A stretch of 18,143 nt of DNA from COE1 sp965114465 (GCA_965114465.1 CBCOYO010000067.1:1-18143); one strand, 5' to 3'. Shown: positions 1-6,890, counted from the stretch's first letter. A program made the numbers and translations. The notes: generated by a model not told the origin, from the letters alone.

Positions 1-21
1 ATTCTTTAGTATAATGTAATG

Positions 22-504
22 CTATTCGATATAATAAAGATTAAAATGGGCTTCTCCTGCACTGTCCAGTTCCATAATAATATACGACGGCTTCCGATTC
101 TCCTGTCTTGGATATGACAAACTACCAGGATTAATCGCAATAATATTTTTGGAAATATCAATCACAGGGCGATGTGTATGACCATACATCACAATATCTG
201 CCCCTTGCGCCACGGCTTCCTGCTTCAGCATTTCATTTCCCATACCAATATAATAACGATGCCCGTGTGTTATCATAACATGATACTTACCTATTTGTAA
301 AGTCTTTTCTGAGGGTAAATCAGAAAAAAAATCATTATTTCCGGCAACCATCTCTACAGGGCAGCCTGCCACCTTGGCAATTTTTTCCTCACTCCCCTCC
401 ACATCACCTAAATGAATCAGCAAATCAATTGTTCCAATATCTTCCATGATTTTAAGGAAATTGTTATCTTTCCTATGTGTGTCACTGATAATTAATATCT
501 TCAT
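22..504 (-). CDS. YfcE/MJ0936-type metallophosphoesterase
   Basis: A 160-residue calcineurin-like phosphodiesterase, probably cytoplasmic, acting on small phosphodiester substrates; the physiological substrate of this family is not settled. The dinuclear metal-site motifs appear in the expected order: SDTH (7-10), HLGD (31-34), GNND (55-58), THGH (79-82) and GHTH (108-111), followed by NPGS (125-128). Length is normal for YfcE-like proteins. The ATG is preceded by a good ribosome-binding site (AAGGGGA). It is the last gene of a minus-strand operon, 36 bp after rdgB, an adjacency I associate with Clostridia. The AUAAGGGGA around its ribosome-binding site is exactly complementary to a C-rich stretch of the candidate sRNA at 4041-4141. 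Family certain; function general. Confidence 0.93.
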   Translation of the reverse strand: MKILIISDTHRKDNNFLKIMEDIGTIDLLIHLGDVEGSEEKIAKVAGCPVEMVAGNNDFFSDLPSEKTLQIGKYHVMITHGHRYYIGMGNEMLKQEAVAQGADIVMYGHTHRPVIDISKNIIAINPGSLSYPRQENRKPSYIIMELDSAGEAHFNLYYIE

Positions 505-540
505 AATCGCTGCACTTCCCCTTATCCCTATTCTGTTGTA

Positions 541-1161
541 TTATATTGAAAGAACTGCTTTCAACTGCGCTTTCATCTCCTCCAATGCCTTTCCCCTGTG
601 GCTGATACGGTTTTTTTCCTCTGGAGAAAGTTCTGCGGAATACTTGCCATAAGATGGAAGATAAAAAATAGGATCATAGCCAAAACCATTTTCGCCTTTT
701 TCCTCATAGCCAATTATGCCCTCTATCGTTGCCCTTGTGTGCAGTTTCCTGCCATCGGGCAGAACTGCGGCTATAACACATACAAAGCGTGCTGTCCGCT
801 TATCATCAGCAACGCCCTCTAAACGCTGAATTAAATTTGTATTTTTAACAGTATATGAAGTATCCTCACCCATATATCTTGCCGAATAAATACCCGGTTC
901 TTTGTTTAGATAATCAATTTCCAGACCAGAATCATCGGCAAGTACCACCACATTTTCGCCACGCTGTGCCAATTCCTGCGCGATTGCTTCCGCCTTTATC
1001 GCTGCATTTTCTTCAAAACTTTGTCCATTTTCAACAATATCAACGTGAATGCCTGCTTCTTTCATAGATTCAATTGTTATGCCAAGATCAGCCATAATCA
1101 TGCGGATTTCTTTCATTTTTCCGGCGTTGCTTGTGGCAAACACTATTTTTTCACATTCCAT
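541..1161 (-). CDS. rdgB: RdgB/HAM1 non-canonical purine NTP pyrophosphatase (XTP/dITP diphosphatase)
   Basis: Hydrolyses XTP, ITP and dITP to the monophosphate plus pyrophosphate, keeping deaminated purines out of DNA and RNA; cytoplasmic. The 206 residues carry the family signatures: TSNAGK near the N-terminus (10-15), LADDSGLEID (74-83) with metal/substrate acidic residues, PGIYSARY (89-96), FGYDPIF (160-166) and SHRGKAL (187-193). Length is typical. Its ATG overlaps the 3' end of the upstream amidase-like gene by 11 bp, so translation is probably coupled. The 36-bp gap to the yfcE-like gene downstream shows no terminator, consistent with one operon. Confidence 0.97.
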   Translation of the reverse strand: MECEKIVFATSNAGKMKEIRMIMADLGITIESMKEAGIHVDIVENGQSFEENAAIKAEAIAQELAQRGENVVVLADDSGLEIDYLNKEPGIYSARYMGEDTSYTVKNTNLIQRLEGVADDKRTARFVCVIAAVLPDGRKLHTRATIEGIIGYEEKGENGFGYDPIFYLPSYGKYSAELSPEEKNRISHRGKALEEMKAQLKAVLSI

Positions 1162-2245
1162 TGCTTTCTATCCTCTTTTCTGTTAAATTAAACGCCTGTT
1201 CCAACGTCTGCAATAATGCTGTGACAATGCTTTCATTTAATTTATAAACCGATTCTACATTTTCCGTTTCTGATGCGGGAAGTGTTATCTCAAGAAAAGC
1301 CGCCGGAACAACTGCCTGCGACACCAAGATATCTTCCGCGCCACACTCCCGAAATCCCTTAGGAAGCAACTGTGTTTCTGCTGCGAAAGTACCAGCAGCT
1401 AAAATCGCAAGCTGCGTGCTGCCAAAATTCGGAATAAAATAAGTCGTATTGCATACGGTAACTGCGCTTGCCTGTTTTGCCGTTTCACTGCTTTCTACTG
1501 CTATCCCCAGCAGAATATCCGCCTGCACAGTATTTGCAAAGGTTAGAACTTCCTGCTCCGTATATTCCTCAAGCATATTGCTGGCTAGAAACAGTTTCAA
1601 ATGATAATTGGCGGCAAATTCTGCTATACTCTGCTGCCACTCTGGTATCATTAGTCGGTTTCTGTCTGCATAAGGTAGATAAACCACTGCAACACCGCTA
1701 TAGGCTGCTCTAAGTGCGCCAAACTGCAATGTAATTTCATCAGCTTGGCTGTCAATCGTCCAACTGTACGTATCTTTGCAATAAACTTCTACCACAACAT
1801 CCTTATTCTGGCGATAAATCCCCACCGCATCCATAATTGCGGAATCACTGACAATCTGCACATTATCTGCAAAATATTCCGCAGCTTCCGGAAATGTAAT
1901 AACCACCTTTTTCTTGGTAAATTCCTCACGCACCTCAATATCCAGCGATTCCATTGGCATATCTGGACGTATCACTAATTTCGACGCGCGCTCATCTTTG
2001 TAAATTGCCTTGACATTTATTTTGGGATATGAAAGTATCTGATCCTGTTCGTTTATCTGTTCCAGCAAAAGTCCTAAACGGCTGTTTGCATCAAAAAATC
2101 CCTCATTTTGCTTAAAACCTGCCATTAATATAGCGGAAATAATACAAAATACAATTGCAGCCACCATTGTGTGCCGATACAGCTTATCCCGATTCTGTGC
2201 TATTATCTGTCCCGCCTCGCTATATGCCTGTTCTTCTGTGTCCAA
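1151..2245 (-). CDS. Membrane-anchored protein with a degenerate N-acetylmuramoyl-L-alanine amidase-like domain
   Basis: A 364-residue protein with one N-terminal membrane segment (about residues 27-46) and a large, presumably extracytoplasmic remainder. The C-terminal half has the segment order of an Amidase_3 cell-wall hydrolase: a hydrophobic strand ending in VVYLPYADRN, a helix plus LKLFLAS strand, ANTVQADILLGI where active enzymes have an AN..ADLFISIH-type strand, and VVPAAFLEITLPAS where they have the PAVLVE strand. The expected zinc ligands (His after the first strand, Glu, and His of SIH) are not visible, so it may be a non-catalytic relative. The TTG start has a well-placed GGAGG 8 nt upstream and abuts the stop of the methyltransferase gene. 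Gene reality is certain; the amidase relationship is inferred and moderate. Confidence 0.75.
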   Translation of the reverse strand: MDTEEQAYSEAGQIIAQNRDKLYRHTMVAAIVFCIISAILMAGFKQNEGFFDANSRLGLLLEQINEQDQILSYPKINVKAIYKDERASKLVIRPDMPMESLDIEVREEFTKKKVVITFPEAAEYFADNVQIVSDSAIMDAVGIYRQNKDVVVEVYCKDTYSWTIDSQADEITLQFGALRAAYSGVAVVYLPYADRNRLMIPEWQQSIAEFAANYHLKLFLASNMLEEYTEQEVLTFANTVQADILLGIAVESSETAKQASAVTVCNTTYFIPNFGSTQLAILAAGTFAAETQLLPKGFRECGAEDILVSQAVVPAAFLEITLPASETENVESVYKLNESIVTALLQTLEQAFNLTEKRIESNGM

Positions 2246-3400
2246 CTATCTTCCCTCCGGTGCTCTGGGCGGTTTCGGCCCCATAAATTGATAATAGTAG
2301 GTTTTCATCATTCCATTATAAATCTTGCGGTTTTTGTCCGCTTTTCTGCCAATACTGCGTTCTGCACCCTCATAAGAGGTAATTAGATACATTGACCATG
2401 TATTATGCATTTTGTATCGTTCTCCTATTGTTCGATACAAGGCAGGAATCAATTCTTTATCACCGACACGCTCTCCATATGGGGGATTGGTAATAATAAA
2501 GCCGTATTTGCCTGCGTGCGCAAATTGTGCAGCCTCCTGCACGGCAAAATTTATCATATGTCCGACACCAGCACGGCGTGCATTTTCTTTTGCAATTGCA
2601 ATAATTTCTGGATCGATATCAGCTCCATAAATTTCCACTTTCACAGAATCATCCACCAGTTCACGTGCTTCCTCGTAACAGTCGTTCCATATCGTTTCGG
2701 GTATCAACTGATCCCATTTTAATGCCGTAAAACCTCTTTTCATGCCAGGCGCGATATTTGCTGCCATAAGCGCCGCCTCTATTGGAATTGTCCCGCTGCC
2801 ACAAAAGGGGTCTGCCAAAATCCTATCTTTTTTCCAAGGAGTCAGCATAATCATTGCAGCCGCCAGATTCTCTGCTATGGGCGCTCTTGCCGTCTGCTTA
2901 CGATATCCTCTCTTATGCAGCGACTCGCCAGTAGTGTCAAGACCTACGGTTACTTGATCTTTCATAAGAAAAACCCTGACAGGAAATTGTTGTCCCTCCT
3001 CCGAAAACCAACTTACATGATATACCTGCTTTAACCGTTCTACAATCGCTTTTTTAATAATAGACTGAATATCCGAGGGCGAAAATAGCTTGCTTTTAAC
3101 ACTTGCCGCCTTTGCGACCCAGAATTTGCCGTCCAGCGGGATGTAGTCCTCCCATGCAAGCGCCTTTATGCCTTCAAAAAGTTCGTCAAACGACTCTGCC
3201 GGAAAACTTCCGATTTTTATTAAAATCCGTTCTGCTGTCCGCAGCCCGATATTGGCACGGCAGACTGCCTCCTCGTCACCTGCAAATGTTACGCGTCCAT
3301 CTTCGACCTGCGTAATATCATAACCCAAATCAATAATTTCTTTTTTTAATACTGCCTCCAAACCGAAATGGCATGGGGCTATCAACTCAAATTTTCTCAT
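2246..3400 (-). CDS. THUMP-domain class I SAM-dependent RNA methyltransferase (YpsC/RlmL-like)
   Basis: A 384-residue RNA methyltransferase, probably modifying 23S rRNA guanine at N2 by analogy with RlmL; the exact target in Firmicutes is uncertain. The N-terminal half (about 1-165) is the RNA-binding ferredoxin-like/THUMP region; the C-terminal half is a Rossmann methyltransferase with DPFCGSGT (197-204, SAM loop), the acidic GADID strand end (259-263), and the catalytic NPPYGERVGD (305-314) typical of N2-guanine/N6-adenine enzymes. Length matches YpsC of Bacillus, and the N-terminus (MRKFELIAPCHFGLEAV) aligns well with that family, supporting this start. It is the first gene of the minus-strand operon. 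No strong ribosome-binding site lies at usual spacing, and the best promoter would place transcription start at or near the ATG. Confidence 0.93.
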   Translation of the reverse strand: MRKFELIAPCHFGLEAVLKKEIIDLGYDITQVEDGRVTFAGDEEAVCRANIGLRTAERILIKIGSFPAESFDELFEGIKALAWEDYIPLDGKFWVAKAASVKSKLFSPSDIQSIIKKAIVERLKQVYHVSWFSEEGQQFPVRVFLMKDQVTVGLDTTGESLHKRGYRKQTARAPIAENLAAAMIMLTPWKKDRILADPFCGSGTIPIEAALMAANIAPGMKRGFTALKWDQLIPETIWNDCYEEARELVDDSVKVEIYGADIDPEIIAIAKENARRAGVGHMINFAVQEAAQFAHAGKYGFIITNPPYGERVGDKELIPALYRTIGERYKMHNTWSMYLITSYEGAERSIGRKADKNRKIYNGMMKTYYYQFMGPKPPRAPEGR

Positions 3401-3406
3401 ATGTAT

Positions 3407-3435
3407 ATATTATAATTCCTAGAATCAGATGTCAA
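3407..3435 (-). promoter_or_regulatory. Candidate sigma-A promoter of the methyltransferase operon
   Basis: On the minus strand TTGACA (3435-3430) is followed after 17 bp by TAATAT (3412-3407); an alternative TATAAT (3414-3409) has a 15-bp spacer. Either would start transcription within a few bases of the ATG at 3400, giving a leaderless or nearly leaderless mRNA. The call rests only on consensus match and position. Confidence 0.55.
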
Positions 3436-3498
3436 GAAAAACAAAGAATATGCTAAAAATCGAGTAGAAAAAAATATTCCCATGCACGGGTCTGTGCA

Positions 3499-3531
3499 TA
3501 AAAAAGGCGGCTCTATAATAAAGCCGCCTTT
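3499..3531 (-). terminator. Intrinsic terminator of the Asn/Gln-rich gene
   Basis: A perfect 10-bp GC-rich stem (AAAGGCGGCT at 3503-3512 pairing with 3522-3531) with a 9-nt loop is followed on the minus strand by a run of six to seven T. It lies about 20 bp after the stop of the small Asn/Gln-rich gene. A second 6-bp hairpin (3482-3499) follows directly. Confidence 0.85.
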
Positions 3532-3551
3532 AAGGGAGAATTTCCAGCTAT

Positions 3552-3782
3552 TTATTTGTTGTTATTGTTGTAGCTGTTCTGGGAATTGCTGTTTGTGCTG
3601 TTCTTGCAATTCTGGCTGTTCGCATTCTGAGAATTCTGGCTGTTAGAATTCTGCGCATTCTGTGCGTTTTGAGCGTTCTGCGCATTCTGTGTGCTGTTTT
3701 GATAGCTGTTGCTGCTGCTGTTTGAAGCCTTGTTGTTTGCCTTGTTCTGATTCTGTTCGTAATTGTTGTTTGTTCCAGACAT
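3552..3782 (-). CDS. Small Asn/Gln/Ser-rich low-complexity protein
   Basis: A 76-residue protein of unknown function. It begins MSGTNNNYEQNQNK and then consists almost entirely of Asn, Gln, Ser and Ala, with QNA repeated four times followed by degenerate QNS/QNAN units and a poly-Asn tail ending in Lys; there is one Cys and no hydrophobic segment. The start at 3782 is chosen because GGAGG sits 9 nt upstream; an in-frame extension to 3920 lacks a ribosome-binding site and has an unrelated composition. It is a monocistronic unit with its own strong terminator. Two hairpin-forming repeats lie in its upstream region (3829-3859, 8-bp stem; 3808-3821, 4-bp stem). The composition recalls small spore-coat or prion-like proteins, but nothing here proves either. 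Confidence 0.65.
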   Translation of the reverse strand: MSGTNNNYEQNQNKANNKASNSSSNSYQNSTQNAQNAQNAQNAQNSNSQNSQNANSQNCKNSTNSNSQNSYNNNNK

Positions 3783-4005
3783 TTTTAAATACCTCCAATA
3801 ATATACGGGAATCTTCTCCCTGATTTTTGGATATGCACCGTTTGTATTTCTGCATATCCTTAACACTGATTTCGTGTTACAGCAATAGGATTTGCACAAA
3901 TGCCGGATTTTATACAACATAATTAATTAACATATCATGTTAACTTTGGAAACACTGCCCAAAACTGACAATTTATATTTGTTAGATTTTATTTTCAGAA
4001 AATGG

Positions 4006-4034
4006 TTGACCTTTGAGGTCAGAGTTGCTATACT
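4006..4034 (+). promoter_or_regulatory. Strong sigma-A promoter with overlapping palindromic operator
   Basis: TTGACC (4006-4011), a 17-bp spacer and TATACT (4029-4034) predict transcription start near 4041. A perfect 6-bp inverted repeat, TGACCT-TTG-AGGTCA (4007-4021), covers the -35 box and upstream half of the spacer, an ideal position for a repressor. I do not recognise the regulator. It resembles CtsR half-sites only partly: the known CtsR operator is a direct GGTCAAA repeat. Confidence 0.7.
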
Positions 4035-4040
4035 AATATC

Positions 4041-4141
4041 AGTAAAGAGATACTCCTTCAATCCTCTTTACAACCCTTATATATTAATTATTTATACTCC
4101 CCTTATGAAAAGCGATCATGAAAATGGTCGCTTTTCTTTTT
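4041..4141 (+). ncRNA. Candidate small regulatory RNA of about 100 nt
   Basis: A complete, gene-free transcription unit. Just after the predicted start is a perfect 8-bp hairpin (GTAAAGAG 4042-4049 with CTCTTTAC 4064-4071) whose loop holds ACTCCTTC, the complement of a Shine-Dalgarno sequence. A largely unpaired AU-rich stretch with a second C-rich segment (UCCCCUUAU, 4098-4106) follows, and the unit ends in a strong terminator. The only ORF inside (4105-4143, 12 codons) has no ribosome-binding site and runs through the terminator. Exposed C-rich motifs are a known feature of Firmicute sRNAs that block ribosome binding. The sRNA assignment is inference from this architecture. Confidence 0.6.
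4107..4141 (+). terminator. Intrinsic terminator of the candidate sRNA
   Basis: A 13-bp stem (4107-4119 with 4124-4136, one G-U pair) is capped by a GAAA tetraloop and followed by five T (4137-4141). It is plus-strand directed. Confidence 0.88.
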
Positions 4142-4187
4142 AGTGTTTTTTGTATTTTGTTGACTGTACAAGTCAATTATTGCAACC

Positions 4188-4228
4188 AAAATAAGCAGAA
4201 CATTCCCTTATTTCGGGCTTTGTTCTGC
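4188..4228 (-). terminator. Terminator of the DUF1700 operon
   Basis: On the minus strand GCAGAACA (4228-4221) pairs with TGTTCTGC (4202-4195), with an inner CCC/GGG pairing, followed by TTATTTTGG. It lies 18 bp after the DUF1700 stop codon and converges with the sRNA terminator. Confidence 0.65.
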
Positions 4229-4246
4229 CTAATTATTCACATAACA

Positions 4247-4759
4247 TCAAAATTTTCCTATCCAGTTGCGCACAATACGAAATACAAATGTTGCCACCAT
4301 TACCATTAAAATAAAAGGTGCTAGAAACACAAAAACACGAAATGCAAGTGTTAAGATTAAAACAAGAACCACCAGCACAATACAAAGAACCACCCATAAT
4401 GGCATCCGAAACTGTTTGGTATTCTTGTTCTGTTCATATCCATAATCAGAATTGTTGTAACTGTTGTTATAATTACCGCTAAAATCCCCGCCAAAACTAC
4501 TATTTGTATACCCGCTATAATCCCGCTGCGCTTCTCCCTTATTGGAGGCAAACTTAGAAGTACCTTCTATGGTCTTCGCAAGCAGGCGCGGATCGCCAAG
4601 CATACGCAGCACCTCCGGCTCACTCTTCCCGCCGCTGATCTGTTCACTGATATACCTTCTATAGTATATAATATTTTCCTGTACTACTTGCTCCGGCACT
4701 CTGCCGACTAATGCTTCCTGAAGCTGACTTAAAAATTCTTCCCGATTCACGCCTGCCAA
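4247..4759 (-). CDS. DUF1700 (HAAS) domain membrane protein
   Basis: A 170-residue protein with an N-terminal helical HAAS/DUF1700 region (about 4-65, NREEFLSQLQEAL...EPEVLRMLGDPRLLAKTI), a Gly/Asn/Tyr/Ser-rich linker (about 75-115) and two C-terminal membrane helices (about 121-143 and 146-163). HAAS proteins usually accompany PadR-type regulators or act as membrane sensors, but no PadR gene is adjacent. The start is uncertain: the TTG at 4759 has GGAGG only 3 nt upstream, while the in-frame GTG at 4750 (giving MNREEFL, the usual family start) has it at 12 nt. It follows an unknown gene by 25 bp and is probably cotranscribed with it. Confidence 0.85.
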   Translation of the reverse strand: MAGVNREEFLSQLQEALVGRVPEQVVQENIIYYRRYISEQISGGKSEPEVLRMLGDPRLLAKTIEGTSKFASNKGEAQRDYSGYTNSSFGGDFSGNYNNSYNNSDYGYEQNKNTKQFRMPLWVVLCIVLVVLVLILTLAFRVFVFLAPFILMVMVATFVFRIVRNWIGKF

Positions 4760-4784
4760 TGTCCTCCGTATTTATTACATTGTA

Positions 4785-5168
4785 TTATTTATCCATTCCT
4801 CTGCCAAGAGTTAATTTTTTAATATATTCATCTGGATTTTTCTTCATCTGCGCCATATCGTAAAACGCTTTTAATACCATGCGGTCTTTGTTGCACGTAT
4901 CTGTATTTTTCCCTGAATCACCGATAATATTATAACGGTTCATCTGCCATACATATAAATCTATCATACTGTAGCCGCAGCATTTTACATTTTCTGTCAG
5001 ACAATGATGTTCCAAATAATATATTAGTTCCTCCAAAAGTTCTGGAGCAACAATAATTTCTCCCCAAAGCACGTCGCACCATTCTTTGGGCTGTCCTGCA
5101 ATTTCGCCTACTGCCAACAGCCCTTCATATGCCTTGATGCGTCTGGCATCATAAACTATCCCTGCCAC
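4785..5168 (-). CDS. Conserved-looking protein of unknown function (127 aa)
   Basis: I do not recognise this protein. It is a soluble, mixed alpha/beta-looking polypeptide with several Cys residues (CC near residues 63-64), aromatic-rich segments (EWCDVLWGEII; MIDLYVWQMNRYNI) and a basic C-terminus (PDEYIKKLTLGRGMDK). It has no signal peptide or membrane segment. The GTG start has AGGGA 6 nt upstream. It lies 25 bp before the DUF1700 gene in the same direction, suggesting an operon and possibly a joint role. A hairpin (ACCGA/TCGGT, about 5183-5208) lies just before the ribosome-binding site. Coding is well supported by length, ribosome-binding site and operon position; function is unknown. 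Confidence 0.8.
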   Translation of the reverse strand: MAGIVYDARRIKAYEGLLAVGEIAGQPKEWCDVLWGEIIVAPELLEELIYYLEHHCLTENVKCCGYSMIDLYVWQMNRYNIIGDSGKNTDTCNKDRMVLKAFYDMAQMKKNPDEYIKKLTLGRGMDK

Positions 5169-5222
5169 TTTCGTTCCCTAGCGCACCGACACAGTGCTGC
5201 CATCGGTACACTTGCCTTTCCA

Positions 5223-5292
5223 TGCGATTATTTGTGTGCGATTATTTGTATACAATTATTTGTATGCAATTGTTTGTATGCCGTTATTTCAT
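5223..5292. repeat. Five-unit 14-bp tandem repeat
   Basis: Consecutive 14-bp units begin at 5223, 5237, 5251, 5265 and 5279, with consensus TGCGATTATTTGTA. Units 1 and 2 are nearly identical; later ones diverge at one to four positions. It lies in the leader or promoter region of the minus-strand gene starting at 5168. The period is not a multiple of three, and no ORF depends on it. Confidence 0.9.
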
Positions 5293-5458
5293 ACATTTTA
5301 TTGCACCCAATCCTTTATACGCAATAAATCCAATACAAAAATAGTACTGGATTATTACATAACGATTTTGCTGATAGTTCTATGGTATCATACTATTGAT
5401 ACTGCGTAAATGAAGCAAATATTAAATTTTTATAATTATTCCGTGTTTTTGTTACAAT

Positions 5459-5703
5459 GTTACAATTCACACTCATGCCAGTTTTTATTAGCTTATAAGT
5501 TACTGAGGTGTGAATTGTAACAGATTTTGCACACAAAATGCTAAAGTGCAAGCATTTTGGCGCATAATTCCCACTACTTTGGCGTGGGTGTGAAAAGTAA
5601 CGTTACAATTCATACCAACGCCAGATTCTGCAATAATTGATGCACACAGAATGCCCCAAAACAGGCATTTTGGTGCTGACTCCGACACCATGCAGCAAGT
5701 GCA
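5459..5703. repeat. Intergenic block of nested inverted and direct repeats
   Basis: A gene-free block. A perfect 14-bp inverted repeat (GTTACAATTCACAC at 5459-5472; complement at 5508-5521) is followed by a 44-bp near-palindrome (about 5580-5623, 18 of 22 positions pairing) that contains GTTACAATTCAT. Between and after these are two diverged direct units, each starting CAGATT(T/C)TGCA and each holding a hairpin ending in GCATTTTGG. A 63-codon minus ORF across it is a by-product of the repeat. It looks like a genomic interspersed repeat (REP/BOX-like). A shorter GTTACAATTCA...AGTAAC motif recurs at 8140-8160. Confidence 0.75.
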
Positions 5704-5726
5704 TAGCGCGGGTGTATAATGCTCTC

Positions 5727-6848
5727 TTACTTTATTATATCAACAGAAAATGTATTCTCCTCGTCAAATACACCGCCAAAATAATATAATACCTTCTGCA
5801 TATCCTGCTGATATACAATAGACCACTGTGTAGTCCATGTGCCCTCTGTCTGGGATACTTGTGATAGTGCGTTTTTTACATCTTCTTCAGATAAAATACC
5901 ATTGTTTTCCTGATAAATTGCGCAAAGCGTTTCATAGCGTTTTTGTGCACTCTCACCACCTGCTGCTGTATCTTTATTTGCAAGGTTAAAATTTGTAATA
6001 CAATTGGTATTGACTACTGTTATCTCGCCATTAACAAATTCTATACTGGCAGATGCCCCCTGCGCATCAGAGATAGAGAGGTGATGACTAATGCCGCCTG
6101 ATGCATGAATATCATATTGCTGCAGTAATTGAACTGCTTCTTCCACAGTCGCTGCGCGATTGAGCAGCAGTCGGATAGCTGTTGTCACGGTTAAATCCAG
6201 TTTTTCGGTATCAATGTCTAGCATTCCGCCCTCATTTACCTCCAAGTCAGCAACACAAAGTCCAGCTTCGTTTATGCCATCCATTGGTACATAAACGGCT
6301 GCAATCGCCAGCATTTTATTGATAAAATTATCTGGCACAGCTTCCGCACTCTCAATAATATTCTTAAAATCGCAAGTTGCTATTGAAGCATAGCCCTCTT
6401 TTGGCGTGCACTTTACAATAATGGGAACAGAGCCATACCAGTCATAATTTCTGCCCCAGATATGACTATTATTTTCCTTTTTCGCTGAAATCGTGCTACA
6501 GGAAAGTCCTTCATTTGTCACATCTACCTGATAAAAGCCCTTGGAAATACAATTCGTCAGAAATATACTGACTTCTTTATCAGAATGCGCTCCGCCCGCT
6601 TCCAAAAACTTATCGAAATAGTAATCGCTTTTTACTTCCATAATATAACAATTTTCCCCTTGCAAAATGGGATGTATTGAACGGACAATGCTAAGTTCCT
6701 CCCGAAACATTACACCCGTACCGCAGACGGTTATCAACAAAACAGCGCCAATCACAGCAAGCGCAATTTTACCTTTGTTTCGTTTTCCTGATTTTTTTCC
6801 TTTTTGTGATATGTTTACTTTTTCTAATGTATCATTGGATTCTTTCAT
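5727..6848 (-). CDS. Membrane-anchored Ntn-hydrolase (C45/choloylglycine-hydrolase-like)
   Basis: A 373-residue protein with a Lys-rich cytoplasmic N-terminus, one membrane helix (about 28-47) and an extracytoplasmic hydrolase domain. The signature is SCSTISAKK...HIWGRNYDWYG: Cys117 is the predicted N-terminal nucleophile exposed by self-cleavage, and Arg133-Asn134-Asp136-Trp137 match the family GRN.DW motif. Further family-like segments are GINEAGL (191-197), SDAQGASASIEF (260-271) and W343SIVYQ. Members cleave linear amides such as conjugated bile acids, acyl-homoserine lactones, penicillin V or peptide-linked acyl groups; the substrate here cannot be read from sequence. AAGGAG lies about 10 nt before the ATG. 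It is probably monocistronic, because a terminator (7019-7053) separates it from the LytTR pair upstream. Confidence 0.85.
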   Translation of the reverse strand: MKESNDTLEKVNISQKGKKSGKRNKGKIALAVIGAVLLITVCGTGVMFREELSIVRSIHPILQGENCYIMEVKSDYYFDKFLEAGGAHSDKEVSIFLTNCISKGFYQVDVTNEGLSCSTISAKKENNSHIWGRNYDWYGSVPIIVKCTPKEGYASIATCDFKNIIESAEAVPDNFINKMLAIAAVYVPMDGINEAGLCVADLEVNEGGMLDIDTEKLDLTVTTAIRLLLNRAATVEEAVQLLQQYDIHASGGISHHLSISDAQGASASIEFVNGEITVVNTNCITNFNLANKDTAAGGESAQKRYETLCAIYQENNGILSEEDVKNALSQVSQTEGTWTTQWSIVYQQDMQKVLYYFGGVFDEENTFSVDIIK

Positions 6849-6890
6849 AAAATTTTTTCTCCTTTTTTATTCTTTTTCCACGTTATAGAA

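Noticed and set aside
3783..3920. N-terminal extension of the Asn/Gln-rich gene to 3920
   Set aside because: There is no ribosome-binding site at that start, the composition differs abruptly, and a GGAGG is perfectly placed for the ATG at 3782.
4105..4143. Twelve-codon frame MKSDHENGRFSF in the candidate sRNA
   Set aside because: It has no ribosome-binding site and runs through the terminator stem; it is a by-product of the terminator sequence.
4160..4176. TTGACT-GTACA-AGTCAA inverted repeat as a promoter or operator
   Set aside because: It lies between two converging terminators, and no -10 is at suitable distance on either strand.
5223..5292. CRISPR array
   Set aside because: The 14-bp units are directly contiguous, without spacers, and no cas genes are present.
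5500..5691. A 63-codon minus-strand ORF
   Set aside because: It lies entirely within the inverted/direct repeat block, has no ribosome-binding site and its sequence follows the repeat units.
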